Assembly (NCBI GenBank): GCA_937893155.1
Contig: CALBGU010000247.1
Coordinates: 1-27,201 of the forward strand
From: an uncultured Treponema sp.
GTDB lineage: Bacteria; Spirochaetota; Spirochaetia; Treponematales; Treponemataceae
Reading direction: 5' to 3'
Length of the DNA: 27,201 bases
The stretch's first letter is position 1. Each line of letters opens with the position of its first letter. This document shows positions 14,962 to 23,037 of this stretch, piece by piece. The translations under genes were made by a program, and so were the position numbers. Under the pieces are notes generated by a model. It worked only from the letters and a program-made list of their open reading frames with translations, searched no databases and was not told the origin of the DNA.

Positions 14962-15429
14962 ATGACATCTCCTGAATTGACGACGCTTTGCTATATCGAA
15001 AAAGACGACAGCTATCTGATGCTTCACCGCGTGTCAAAGAAAAACGACATCAATCACGATAAATGGATTGGCGTGGGCGGGCATTTTGAGGAGCGGGAAA
15101 GCCCCGAGGAATGTTTGTTGCGCGAGGTGAAAGAAGAAACGGGGCTGACGCTCACTTCGTGGCGTTTCCGCGGCATTGTTACGTTCGATGGCGATATATG
15201 CGAATATATGTGCGTGTACACGGCGGACGGATTTTCGGGGGAAATGCGCGAGTGCGACGAGGGCGTGTTGGAATGGGTGAAAAAATGCGACATCGAAAAG
15301 CTCGAGTTGTGGGAAGGCGACAAGATTTTTCTGCGGCTTTTGAGCGATGATGCGCCGTTTTTTTCGCTCAAATTGGTATATAGAAACGGCGTGCTGAAAA
15401 ATGCCGTGCTTAACGGTACATCGCTGTGA
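14962..15429 (+). CDS. Nudix hydrolase, probable 8-oxo-dGTP diphosphatase (MutT-like)
   Basis: A 155-residue enzyme with a perfect Nudix box at residues 40-62: Gly40, Glu46, then REVKEETGL at 54-62. That motif binds magnesium and hydrolyses nucleoside diphosphates linked to another group. The size and start (TTLCYIEKDDSYLMLHR) match the MutT-like 8-oxo-dGTP group, which cleans the nucleotide pool, though Nudix substrates are hard to predict. The start codon directly follows the yhbY stop (TAA-ATG) with GAGGG at 14952-14956 as ribosome-binding site. The peptidase gene starts 10 nt after its stop. A housekeeping operon of ribosome assembly, nucleotide sanitation and peptide turnover is suggested. 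Confidence 0.92.
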   Translation: MTSPELTTLCYIEKDDSYLMLHRVSKKNDINHDKWIGVGGHFEERESPEECLLREVKEETGLTLTSWRFRGIVTFDGDICEYMCVYTADGFSGEMRECDEGVLEWVKKCDIEKLELWEGDKIFLRLLSDDAPFFSLKLVYRNGVLKNAVLNGTSL

Positions 15430-15439
15430 GGAGCGTGTT

Positions 15440-16528
15440 ATGGACAATTTTTTTGAGGCGCGACTGGAAAAAGTCCGCGCGGAAATGGCGACAAAGCGGC
15501 TTTCAGGGTTGATTATTTGCGACCCGCAGAGCATTTTTTATTTGACCGGCGTCAAAAATGAGCCGTATGAGCGTCTTTACGCGCTTTTTATTGCTCCGAG
15601 CGGAAGACCGAAATTGTTTTTGAATCGTCTTTTTACTTGTACTGACGGCGATTTTGATGTGATTTGGTACAATGATACGGACGACGCAACAAAAATCCTT
15701 GCGCAAAACATCGTGCAAACGGGCGTGATTGGCGTGGACAAGATTTTTCCTGCGCGGTTCTTGATTCCGCTGATGATTGGGGTAAAGGGCGCAAAATTTT
15801 TGGTGGGCTCGGCGTGTGTCGACAGCGTGCGTGCGTGCAAGGACGAAAAAGAACAGCTTTTGATGAAAGAAGCCTCCCGCATTAACGACATCTGTATTCA
15901 GCGCGCATTCGATTTTATCCGCGAAGGCATTACGGAGGTCGAAGTCGCCGATTATATCCGCGCCTGTTTCCGCGAAGAAGGCGCAGACGGCGAGAGTTTT
16001 GACACCATCGTGTCATTCGGCGCAAATGCGGCTGACCCGCATCACGAGCCTGACCGCACGGTTTTGAAAGACGGCGACTGTGTTCTGATTGATATGGGTT
16101 GCAAAAAAGACGGCTACTGCGCAGATATGACGCGCACGGCATTCTTTAGAAGCGCGGACGATGAGGCGGTGAAAATCCACGACATTGTGCGACAAGCGAA
16201 CGAAAAAGCCGAGAGTATTATTGCGCCCGGTGTCAAATTCGCAGATATTGACGCGGCGGCGCGGGACATCATCAGCGCGGCGGGCTACGGCGAGCACTTT
16301 ACGCACCGACTCGGGCATTTTATCGGACAGAGCGAGCACGAATCGGGCGATGTGAGCGCGGCAAACCAAGAAAGTGCAAAAGAGGGAATGATTTTTTCTA
16401 TCGAGCCGGGCATTTACCTTCCGGGAAAATTCGGCGTTCGCATTGAAGACCTCGTGCTTGTTACTGCGAACGGCTGTCAGCGGCTGAATTTGGTAGACAA
16501 ACATTATCATTTTCTGGGGTTAAAATAA
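15440..16528 (+). CDS. M24-family metallopeptidase (Xaa-Pro aminopeptidase/dipeptidase)
   Basis: A 362-residue enzyme that removes N-terminal residues before proline. Residues 1 to ~125 are the creatinase-type N-terminal domain and the rest is the pita-bread catalytic domain. The five metal ligands are visible: Asp in VLIDMGC, Asp in CADMTRT, His in RLGHFIGQSEHE, Glu in SIEPGIY and Glu in VRIEDLV. The usual GHGIG motif reads GHFIG. The start at 15440 has GAGGAG at 15428-15433; the frame is open to 15401, inside the Nudix gene, which I reject. It is last in its operon, before the terminator at 16546. Cytoplasmic; choice between aminopeptidase P and prolidase is uncertain. Confidence 0.92.
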   Translation: MDNFFEARLEKVRAEMATKRLSGLIICDPQSIFYLTGVKNEPYERLYALFIAPSGRPKLFLNRLFTCTDGDFDVIWYNDTDDATKILAQNIVQTGVIGVDKIFPARFLIPLMIGVKGAKFLVGSACVDSVRACKDEKEQLLMKEASRINDICIQRAFDFIREGITEVEVADYIRACFREEGADGESFDTIVSFGANAADPHHEPDRTVLKDGDCVLIDMGCKKDGYCADMTRTAFFRSADDEAVKIHDIVRQANEKAESIIAPGVKFADIDAAARDIISAAGYGEHFTHRLGHFIGQSEHESGDVSAANQESAKEGMIFSIEPGIYLPGKFGVRIEDLVLVTANGCQRLNLVDKHYHFLGLK

Positions 16529-16545
16529 TTTTTCATCGCTTTTTC

Positions 16546-16580
16546 AAACTCGGGCAAGCCACCACTGCCCGAGTTTTTTT
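16546..16580 (+). terminator. Rho-independent terminator after the peptidase
   Basis: AAACTCGGGCA (16546-16556) and TGCCCGAGTTT (16566-16576) form an 11-bp perfect stem with a 9-nt loop, then a T run to 16580. Confidence 0.95.
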
Positions 16581-16623
16581 ATAACGTATCCATTTTTCAG
16601 CCCTTGCATTGCAAAACAGCCTA

Positions 16624-16771
16624 TGTCATTGCCGTGCTTGATTCTGCAATCTCTTTTCTGCGTTGTATTTTTGCAAAAATACATCTTTTGGGGTAATGAA
16701 ATGGTGTCATTACTCCAAAAGGTGTATTGCATCAAAATAAAATTTCTTCACGGCAAGGTGAGATAATGACA
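16624..16771. repeat. Dispersed palindromic repeat with an inner hairpin
   Basis: The ends are TGTCATT (16624-16630) and AATGACA (16765-16771). The right arm 16741-16769 matches those at 9884 and 22541. Inside, 16678-16699 and 16707-16728 form a 22-bp inverted repeat with 20 matches around a 7-nt loop. It occupies most of the gap (16581-16850) upstream of dnaE and carries no ORF. Confidence 0.75.
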
Positions 16772-16815
16772 GATTTGGTTGCAATGCGATTGTGCGAAAA
16801 AAACGGCGGTGTTTA

Positions 16816-16844
16816 TTCCATAGAAACGCGATTTACGCTACAAT
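16816..16844 (+). promoter_or_regulatory. Promoter of dnaE, leaderless type
   Basis: TACAAT (16839-16844) lies 6 nt before the ATG; TTCCAT at 16816-16821 is a weak -35 at exactly 17 bp. No Shine-Dalgarno is present. Confidence 0.6.
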
Positions 16845-16850
16845 AAAACT

Positions 16851-19800
16851 ATGGCAGATATACATGTTTTTCCTGATGCACCCGAAGGAACTCCCAAAAG
16901 CAACTTCGTGCATCTCCACGTACACTCAGATTATTCGCTTCTTGACGGAGCAAGCAAACTTGATACATTGATAGCGAGAGCAAAAGAGCTCAATATGAGT
17001 GCCCTTGCGCTCACCGACCACGGAAATATGTTCGGCGTGCTGAACTTTGAGCATATATGCCACGCCAACGGCATAAATCCAATCGTCGGAGAAGAGTTTT
17101 ACGTCGCATACGGCTCTCATCTCGAAAAAAACGACGTGCCGTATTCCAAAAAAGGCGAGGGCGGCGACCGACATTCCCATTATTTTCACCTCATTTTGCT
17201 CTGCGAAAACGAAACGGGCTACAAAAATATGTCGTGGCTTTCCTCAATCGCGTACACAGAAGGCTTGTATTACGGAAAGCCGAGAATCGACTTTGAGCTA
17301 TTGAAAAAATATCACGAGGGCTTAATTTGTCTTTCGGCGTGTATTCAAGGCGAGCTGCCGCAGCTGCTTTTGGCAGGAATGGACGAGGAAGCGGAAAAAT
17401 TAGCCCGCGAATATCAAGAACTCTTCGGCAAAGACCACTATTACATCGAATTGCAAGACCACGGGCTTGAAGACCAAAAAACAGTCGCCAAAAAGCTCAT
17501 CGCGCTTGCAAAAAAGCTCGACATTCCGATGGTGGTAACGAACGACGTGCATTATTGCTACAAAGAGGACGCAGAAGCTCAAGACGCGCTCCGCTGTATC
17601 GGATTCAAGAAGCTCTTGGACGAACCGCATCAAACAATGGGCGAAGGCAGAAGCGAATGGTACTTGAAAGACGAAAAAGAAATGCGCGCACTCTTCCCCG
17701 ATTATCCTGAGATGATTGACAACACGATGAAAATCGCGAATATGTGCGACCTCACGATACACCAATACAAAACGCAGGAACTCAAGGCGTGTTTGCCGCG
17801 ATTTGAGCTGCCGAAAGAGTTTCAGACGCACGGCGACGATTACACGAAAAATCAAGACGACTATGTGCGCTATTTGGTCGAAGAGGGACTGAAAAAACGC
17901 TACAAAGAAATCACGCCCGAAATTCGTGAGCGCGCAGAATACGAGCTCGGCATTATTTTCAAGATGGGATTTTCGGGCTACTTCCTCATCGTGTGGGAAT
18001 TCATCAACTGGGCGAAAGAACACAAGAAGCCGATTGGTCCGGGACGCGGTTCGGGCGCAGGAAGCCTCGTCGCGTATGCAATGACGATTACCGACATCGA
18101 CCCTTTCAAATACAAACTGATTTTCGAGCGATTTTTGAACCCAGAACGCGTATCTATGCCAGATTTCGACGTGGATATGGACTTCGATTATCGCCAAGAC
18201 ATCATTCAGCACACGCGCGATTTGTACGGCGACGCGCAAGTCGGGCACATTGTAACATTCGGCACACTAAAGCCTAAGCAAGCAATCGCGGACGTGGGGC
18301 GCGTGCTTGGAATTCCGCTTTCTGAAGTGAATATGCTCAAAGCCTGTATCCCCGACAGCCCAAAAGCCAAGCTCAAAGACGCATTCGAGCCGCCGAACGA
18401 GAAGTTCCCCGACGGAGGCAAGCTAATCCCTTACAAAGACGACCCAAAATATGCGCGCCTTTTCAAATTGGCGAAAAAACTCGAGAACGTCAACCGCAAC
18501 ACAGGTCTTCACGCGTCGGGAATGGTTATCGGCTTGACCGCTCTTCCCGATTGGGCTCCGATTTTCAAAGATCCAAAGACGGGAGAAGTCGGCGTGCAGT
18601 ACACAATGGACATCATCGAGCCGTGCGGACTTGTTAAGTTCGATTACTTGGGTTTAAAAACTCTTTCTCTCATTCGCTACACAGAAAACATCATCAACAA
18701 ACACAGAAAGGCAGGCGAGCCAGAATTCTCGACCGAAAATGTTTCAGAAGAGGATTCTGCGACTTTTGACCTTTTCTGCCGTGGCGACACCGTTGCAGTT
18801 TTCCAGTTTGAGTCCCCGGGAATGCAGAAGATTCTTCGACAGGCAAAACCGCGCCGCCTTGAAGAGCTTGTTGCTTTAAACGCGCTTTATCGCCCAGGTC
18901 CGATGGATTATATCCCGAATTACATCGACGGAAAGTGGAAACCAGAAACGGTTCACTATCCCGACCCTTGTCTTGAAGACATCTTGAAAGAAACGTACGG
19001 CGTTATGGTTTATCAAGAGCAGGTTATGCAGGTGTCGCAGAAAATCGCAGGTTTCTCCCTCGGTGGAGCTGATATGCTCCGTCGTGCGATGGGAAAAAAG
19101 AAGCCTGAGGTAATGGCGGGAAAGAAAATCGAGTTTGAGGAAGGCGCGGTCAAGCAGGGCTTCACGAAAGAGCACGCAGACGAAATATTTGATATTATGA
19201 TTCCGTTCGCGGGCTACGGTTTCAACAAATCGCACGCGGCGGCGTACTCGGTTGTCGCGTATCGCACGGGCTGGCTCAAATGCCACTATCCTGCCGAGTT
19301 TATGGCGGCGAACCTCACCAACGAAATCACTTCCACCGACGGACTTCCTGCATATATTGAGGAGGCGCGCCGTATGGGTATTCCGGTTGACCCGCCCGAC
19401 GTGAATCGCAGCGATTCTGATTTTGATGTAATAAACGGGCATATTCTCTTTGGATTCCGCGGCATTAACGGAATGGGCACGGCGGCGGCGGAAACGATTA
19501 TCAATGAGCGAAACGCAAACGGCGAATACAAGAGTTTCATTGATTTTTTGGAGCGCGTCAACGGACCGACGATTAACAAAAAAGCGATTGAAGGCTTAAT
19601 CAAAACGGGCGCGTTCGATTCTCTGGGGCAAAATCGCCCGACGCTGATGCAAAACCTTGAGAGTGCAATGCGCTACATCGAGGCGAAAAAAGCGGGCGAA
19701 AATCTGGGACAAGTCGATTTGTTTGAGGAATCGGGCGAAAAGAGCTTTGAGGAATTCAAATTTGAGGAAGCTGATGATTGGGAAAAAATGGAGAAACTCA

Positions 19801-20483
19801 ACATCGAAAAGGAATTCATCGGCTGTTACGTTTCTGGGCATCCGCTCGACGATTATCGCGACGTTATCGAAAAGCGTTCAACGTGCAATTCGACGACGAT
19901 AGCGCGCTGTGCAAAGCAGGCGGCGGCAGAAATTGCGGCGAAGGCAGGAAGCAAAGCGCGCGGCGCAAAATCGAGCGACACGCTGTACACCGCAATCGGA
20001 ATGATTAAGGATTTGAAGCCGTACACCACCAAAAAAGGAACAGAAATGGCGTGGGCGAGTCTGTACGATTTCAATGACAAAATCGAAATCACGTTTTTTC
20101 CGTCCGTGTGGGAAAAATGCAAATCGCTCATCGTCAACGACGGCGTGTATGCGCTCAAAGGCAAAGTTGACCCGCCGAACGAGCGAAACGAGCACCCGTC
20201 ATTTCTTGTGGAAGAAGTTTTGGACATCAACAATCTCAAGGAAACGAGCGTGAGAGAAATTCACATTCAGCTCGAGAACAAGATTGAAACAGCACGCGAT
20301 GTTGAACCGATAAAAAATATTTTATTTGATTCTACCGGTGCGGCTTCGATATATTTTCATATAGATACTGATGCGGGAAGTTACATTGTGCAGGCAAATC
20401 AGCAAATGAAAGCACCTGCGTCGGACGAATTTTTGAATAAATTGCGCGACCTGCCGCTTGTAAGCGAAGTCTGGACCGCATAA
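16851..20483 (+). CDS. dnaE: DNA polymerase III subunit alpha
   Basis: The 1210-residue replicative polymerase, a usual length for DnaE. The N-terminal PHP domain starts at HLHVHSDYSLLDG (21-33) and continues to LTDHGNMFG. The family-C polymerase core follows with GPGRGSGAGSLVAYA and the catalytic pair Asp440/Asp442 in MPDFDVDMDFD. Helix-hairpin-helix motifs near 830-900 (FGFRGINGMG) and a C-terminal OB fold (~1000-1130) complete the order. The ATG at 16851 lies just after a -10 box, which fixes the start. yggT follows after 9 nt and is probably co-transcribed. It is clearly DnaE, not the Gram-positive PolC, since no exonuclease domain is inserted. Confidence 0.97.
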   Translation: MADIHVFPDAPEGTPKSNFVHLHVHSDYSLLDGASKLDTLIARAKELNMSALALTDHGNMFGVLNFEHICHANGINPIVGEEFYVAYGSHLEKNDVPYSKKGEGGDRHSHYFHLILLCENETGYKNMSWLSSIAYTEGLYYGKPRIDFELLKKYHEGLICLSACIQGELPQLLLAGMDEEAEKLAREYQELFGKDHYYIELQDHGLEDQKTVAKKLIALAKKLDIPMVVTNDVHYCYKEDAEAQDALRCIGFKKLLDEPHQTMGEGRSEWYLKDEKEMRALFPDYPEMIDNTMKIANMCDLTIHQYKTQELKACLPRFELPKEFQTHGDDYTKNQDDYVRYLVEEGLKKRYKEITPEIRERAEYELGIIFKMGFSGYFLIVWEFINWAKEHKKPIGPGRGSGAGSLVAYAMTITDIDPFKYKLIFERFLNPERVSMPDFDVDMDFDYRQDIIQHTRDLYGDAQVGHIVTFGTLKPKQAIADVGRVLGIPLSEVNMLKACIPDSPKAKLKDAFEPPNEKFPDGGKLIPYKDDPKYARLFKLAKKLENVNRNTGLHASGMVIGLTALPDWAPIFKDPKTGEVGVQYTMDIIEPCGLVKFDYLGLKTLSLIRYTENIINKHRKAGEPEFSTENVSEEDSATFDLFCRGDTVAVFQFESPGMQKILRQAKPRRLEELVALNALYRPGPMDYIPNYIDGKWKPETVHYPDPCLEDILKETYGVMVYQEQVMQVSQKIAGFSLGGADMLRRAMGKKKPEVMAGKKIEFEEGAVKQGFTKEHADEIFDIMIPFAGYGFNKSHAAAYSVVAYRTGWLKCHYPAEFMAANLTNEITSTDGLPAYIEEARRMGIPVDPPDVNRSDSDFDVINGHILFGFRGINGMGTAAAETIINERNANGEYKSFIDFLERVNGPTINKKAIEGLIKTGAFDSLGQNRPTLMQNLESAMRYIEAKKAGENLGQVDLFEESGEKSFEEFKFEEADDWEKMEKLNIEKEFIGCYVSGHPLDDYRDVIEKRSTCNSTTIARCAKQAAAEIAAKAGSKARGAKSSDTLYTAIGMIKDLKPYTTKKGTEMAWASLYDFNDKIEITFFPSVWEKCKSLIVNDGVYALKGKVDPPNERNEHPSFLVEEVLDINNLKETSVREIHIQLENKIETARDVEPIKNILFDSTGAASIYFHIDTDAGSYIVQANQQMKAPASDEFLNKLRDLPLVSEVWTA

Positions 20484-20492
20484 GGAGCGATT

Positions 20493-21077
20493 ATGTATGC
20501 TATTGGGCTTTTTTTGTCGGGGGTAATCTCGATATACACCCTTTTATGCTTTGTGAGGATTTTTATTACGTGGATTCCAAATATGCAATACACCGCATTC
20601 GGACGGTTCCTGTCGAGTATGTGCGACCCGTATTTGAATCTGTTTCGCCGCATTCCGTTTTTGCGGGCAGGGGCAATCGACTTTTCGCCGACCCTTGCAC
20701 TGTTGTCGCTGGCGGCGCTTTCCACCATTGTTTCCAGCATTATGAGCGTGGGTCGGATTACGATTTCGGGCATATTGGTAATGATTGTGTCGCTGGTGTG
20801 GAGTTGCGTGCAGTCGATTTTGGGCTTTTTGATTTTGATTCTGGTCATTCGCCTTATCGCCTTGCTCATCTCGCAGAATTACTCAAGCCCGTTTTGGGAT
20901 ATTCTTGACCGCACGATGACGCCGTTTATCTACCGCATTGCAGGCACTTTTTCGCGCACGACCTTGCCGTTCAAAACCGCGATAATCATCAGCCTTGTGA
21001 TGTTGGTGCTCTTGACGGCGGGCGGCAATGTGGTTATCAATCTCTTGGTGAACGTATTGCGCCAAATCCCGCTGTAA
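20493..21077 (+). CDS. YggT-family integral membrane protein
   Basis: A 194-residue membrane protein with two YggT-type halves. Hydrophobic segments lie at about residues 3-27, 66-90, 92-122 and 160-185. Each half contains the short amphipathic motif after its first helix: DPYLNLFRRIPF in the first and DRTMTPFIYRI in the second. The family is linked to osmotic tolerance and, in some bacteria, to placement of division or envelope complexes, but the mechanism is not settled. AAGGAG at 20482-20487 precedes the ATG. It sits directly behind dnaE and ends at the bidirectional terminator shared with thiI. Confidence 0.88.
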   Translation: MYAIGLFLSGVISIYTLLCFVRIFITWIPNMQYTAFGRFLSSMCDPYLNLFRRIPFLRAGAIDFSPTLALLSLAALSTIVSSIMSVGRITISGILVMIVSLVWSCVQSILGFLILILVIRLIALLISQNYSSPFWDILDRTMTPFIYRIAGTFSRTTLPFKTAIIISLVMLVLLTAGGNVVINLLVNVLRQIPL

Positions 21078-21084
21078 TTGCAGA

Positions 21085-21118
21085 AAAAAATCCCGTGAGC
21101 GATTTCGCGGGATTTTTT
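21085..21118. terminator. Bidirectional terminator between yggT and thiI
   Basis: AAAAAATCCCG (21085-21095) and CGGGATTTTTT (21108-21118) pair perfectly with a 12-nt loop. The A and T runs on each side allow it to work for both convergent genes. Confidence 0.9.
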
Positions 21119-21145
21119 ATGCTTCAGGATATTTGCAAAAGCAAA

Positions 21146-22369
21146 TCAGTAGCTTTCAAGAAGCGGGGCGTTTTCGCCGACGAACGTTTTTGCAATATTG
21201 TTGTGCGCAGAATACCAAATGATTTGGCGCTTTTCGTATGCCTCGCGGATTAAATCGTCTATTTCCAGCTCCTGATAAATCTTCTCGGCTTCCTCGATGG
21301 TGCCGCGCAAAATCGGGTGTTTCGGGCTGAAAAGCACACAGCAATCCTCGTACGGCAGAATCGACGTTTCAAACGTGCCGATTTCCTCTGCCGTTGCGAC
21401 GATTTCCTCTTTGTCCATTCCCGCCAGCGGGCGAAGGAGCGGCAGAGACGCAAAATGCTCCGTAACGCTCATATTCTCGATGGTCTGACTCGCCACCTGC
21501 CCCAGACTCTCGCCTGTGATAATGCACTGCGCCCCAATGCGCGCGGCGAGCAGATTCGCCACCTTCATCATACACACGCGGAGCATCAGCGTCGTCCACG
21601 CCACAGGGGATTTTTGCTTAATGCGCATTTGCACATCGGTAAACGGAATCACATTCAGGTGCGTATCGACCCCGAAATCTCCCAGCGTCTTTGCGAGCGT
21701 CTCGACCTTCTGCTGAGCCTCCACGCTCGTGTATGGATACGAATGAAAATACACGCACTCCACCCGCATACCGCGCCGCATCATTCGGTAGCCTGCTACG
21801 GGGCTATCAATCCCGCCCGACAACAGCAGCAGCCCTTTGCCGCTCACCCCCACAGGAAGCCCGCGCCGCCCTTTCTCTGCGTCGGAATACACATACGCGC
21901 ACTTTTCGCGCACCTCCACGTTTATCGTCACATCGGGCTTGTGCACATCGACCGCCAGCAGCCCGCCATCAAAAATCGGAGATGCCGCCTCGCAATTTAT
22001 CTGGTAGGAATTGAGCGCAAAGTTCTTGTCGCTTCGCCGCGATTCAATTTTGAACGATGAACACCCGCGCTCTTTTGCCCGCTGTGCCTCGGCGACCACG
22101 GCGGCTTTTATTGCGTCCATATTTTTTTCGACCGCCTGCGTCTTTGCCCAGCCCGTGATTCCCAGCAAATGCTTCAGCGCATATTCCACCGCCTCTGCAT
22201 ATTGCTCCTCTGCGTCCACATACAGCCGCCCGCTTGCCACGCGGATTTTTATATTCGGCACCGCTCCGAGCGCGATTTTGAGGTTTGCGCCGAGCTTCTT
22301 CTCGAATTCCTTTAAGTTGCTTCCCTTGAGGGTCAGTTCCCCCACTTTTCCCAAATATGTAACAGTCAT
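21146..22369 (-). CDS. thiI: tRNA 4-thiouridine synthase ThiI, rhodanese-less type
   Basis: A 407-residue enzyme that adenylates and thiolates U8 of tRNAs and, in some bacteria, feeds sulfur to thiamine synthesis. The N-terminal ferredoxin-like and THUMP domains cover residues ~1-165; the PP-loop ATPase motif is LLLLSGGIDSPVAGY, with GESLGQVASQT further on. There is no C-terminal rhodanese domain, so the short Bacillus-like form is indicated and a separate cysteine desulfurase should supply sulfur. The frame is open to 22435, but the start at 22369 fits the family (MTVTYLGKVGELTLKG) and lies 6 nt from a perfect TATAAT. Monocistronic, convergent with yggT. Confidence 0.94.
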   Translation of the reverse strand: MTVTYLGKVGELTLKGSNLKEFEKKLGANLKIALGAVPNIKIRVASGRLYVDAEEQYAEAVEYALKHLLGITGWAKTQAVEKNMDAIKAAVVAEAQRAKERGCSSFKIESRRSDKNFALNSYQINCEAASPIFDGGLLAVDVHKPDVTINVEVREKCAYVYSDAEKGRRGLPVGVSGKGLLLLSGGIDSPVAGYRMMRRGMRVECVYFHSYPYTSVEAQQKVETLAKTLGDFGVDTHLNVIPFTDVQMRIKQKSPVAWTTLMLRVCMMKVANLLAARIGAQCIITGESLGQVASQTIENMSVTEHFASLPLLRPLAGMDKEEIVATAEEIGTFETSILPYEDCCVLFSPKHPILRGTIEEAEKIYQELEIDDLIREAYEKRQIIWYSAHNNIAKTFVGENAPLLESY

Positions 22370-22375
22370 AGCCTT

Positions 22376-22403
22376 ATTATAGCGACGACGGCGGTTTTGT
22401 AAA
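22376..22403 (-). promoter_or_regulatory. Promoter of thiI, leaderless type
   Basis: On the minus strand, TTTACA (complement of 22398-22403), a 16-bp spacer and TATAAT (complement of 22376-22381). The ATG follows after 6 nt (AAGGCT) with no Shine-Dalgarno at workable spacing. Confidence 0.8.
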
Positions 22404-22445
22404 AGAAGGCAGCGCCGCTTTTGCATAAAATGCAATATGCCGTAT

Positions 22446-22569
22446 TGTCATTGGCGAACTTGATTCGGAATCTCTTTTTTCCAATCGCCGCTGTCCATTG
22501 AAACAAGGGGCTTAAGCCCCTTGCTACTTGTTTTGAAGAAAGATTATTCACGTCGAGGCGAGATAAAAC
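22446..22569. repeat. Dispersed palindromic repeat copy with perfect inner palindrome
   Basis: The left arm starts TGTCATTGGCGAACTTG and matches the element at 8401 at 29 of 33 positions. The right arm (22541-22569) matches 9884-9912 at 23 of 29. In the middle is the 20-bp perfect palindrome 22504-22523, centred on CTTAAG. The outer right end has decayed. Confidence 0.72.
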
Positions 22570-22608
22570 ATCAGCATATCTTTTATAACCTCTCCGCTCC
22601 GTTTTTCA

Positions 22609-22900
22609 TCTGTAGCAAGCACTGCTCTATCTGTAGAAATGAATTCTTCATCTGGAGAAAGTATTGCTCCATTTGTAGAAAGTGTTGCTCTACTTGTAGA
22701 AATGAATTCTCCACCTGTAGAAAGTATATCTCTATCTGTAGAAATAAATTCTTCATCTGGAGAAAGTGTTTCTACATCTGTAGAAATAAATTCTCCACCT
22801 GTAGAAAGTGTTTCTACATCTGTAGAAAATGTTTCTACACCTGTAGAAAGTAAATCTCTATCTGGAGAAAAGGATTCTGCAAGTGGAGAAAGAGAGTGTG
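22609..22900. repeat. 21-bp minisatellite upstream of the glycosyltransferase gene
   Basis: Thirteen units of exactly 21 bp run from 22609 to 22881, with a degenerate fourteenth to about 22,900. The common core is CTGTAGAAA or CTGGAGAAA followed by a variable T-rich half ending TCTACA, TCTCCA or TCTTCA. Where units join, TTTCTACA and TGTAGAAA face each other, giving a dyad with a 2-bp centre at many junctions. The 21-bp period is two helical turns, so every dyad faces the same side. All three forward frames stay open over much of it; one reads as 7-residue repeats (SVESVST-like). No start signal supports a gene. Confidence 0.9.
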
Positions 22901-23001
22901 AATCACGTTCGGGGTGGAAAAACTCGCCCCCGACCTCTCTCCGAGAAGACGAGGGGGTGTTTTAGGCGCGAGGGGGTAAAAGGCACGGGCGGCGGGGTGT
23001 G

Positions 23002-23030
23002 TTGTAAGAAAAGAAAAAATAGTATACACT
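23002..23030 (+). promoter_or_regulatory. Promoter of the glycosyltransferase gene, leaderless type
   Basis: TTGTAA (23002-23007), a 17-bp spacer and TACACT (23025-23030); an overlapping TATACA (23023-23028) is the alternative. The ATG at 23038 follows after 7 nt without a Shine-Dalgarno. Confidence 0.65.
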
Positions 23031-23037
23031 GCAAACT

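Noticed and set aside
22609..22900. CRISPR array
   Set aside because: A 21-bp period without spacers is a minisatellite.
22639..22965. 108-codon ORF of 7-residue repeats
   Set aside because: A 21-bp array keeps all three forward frames open automatically; no start signal or signal peptide, and the frame has no conserved ends.
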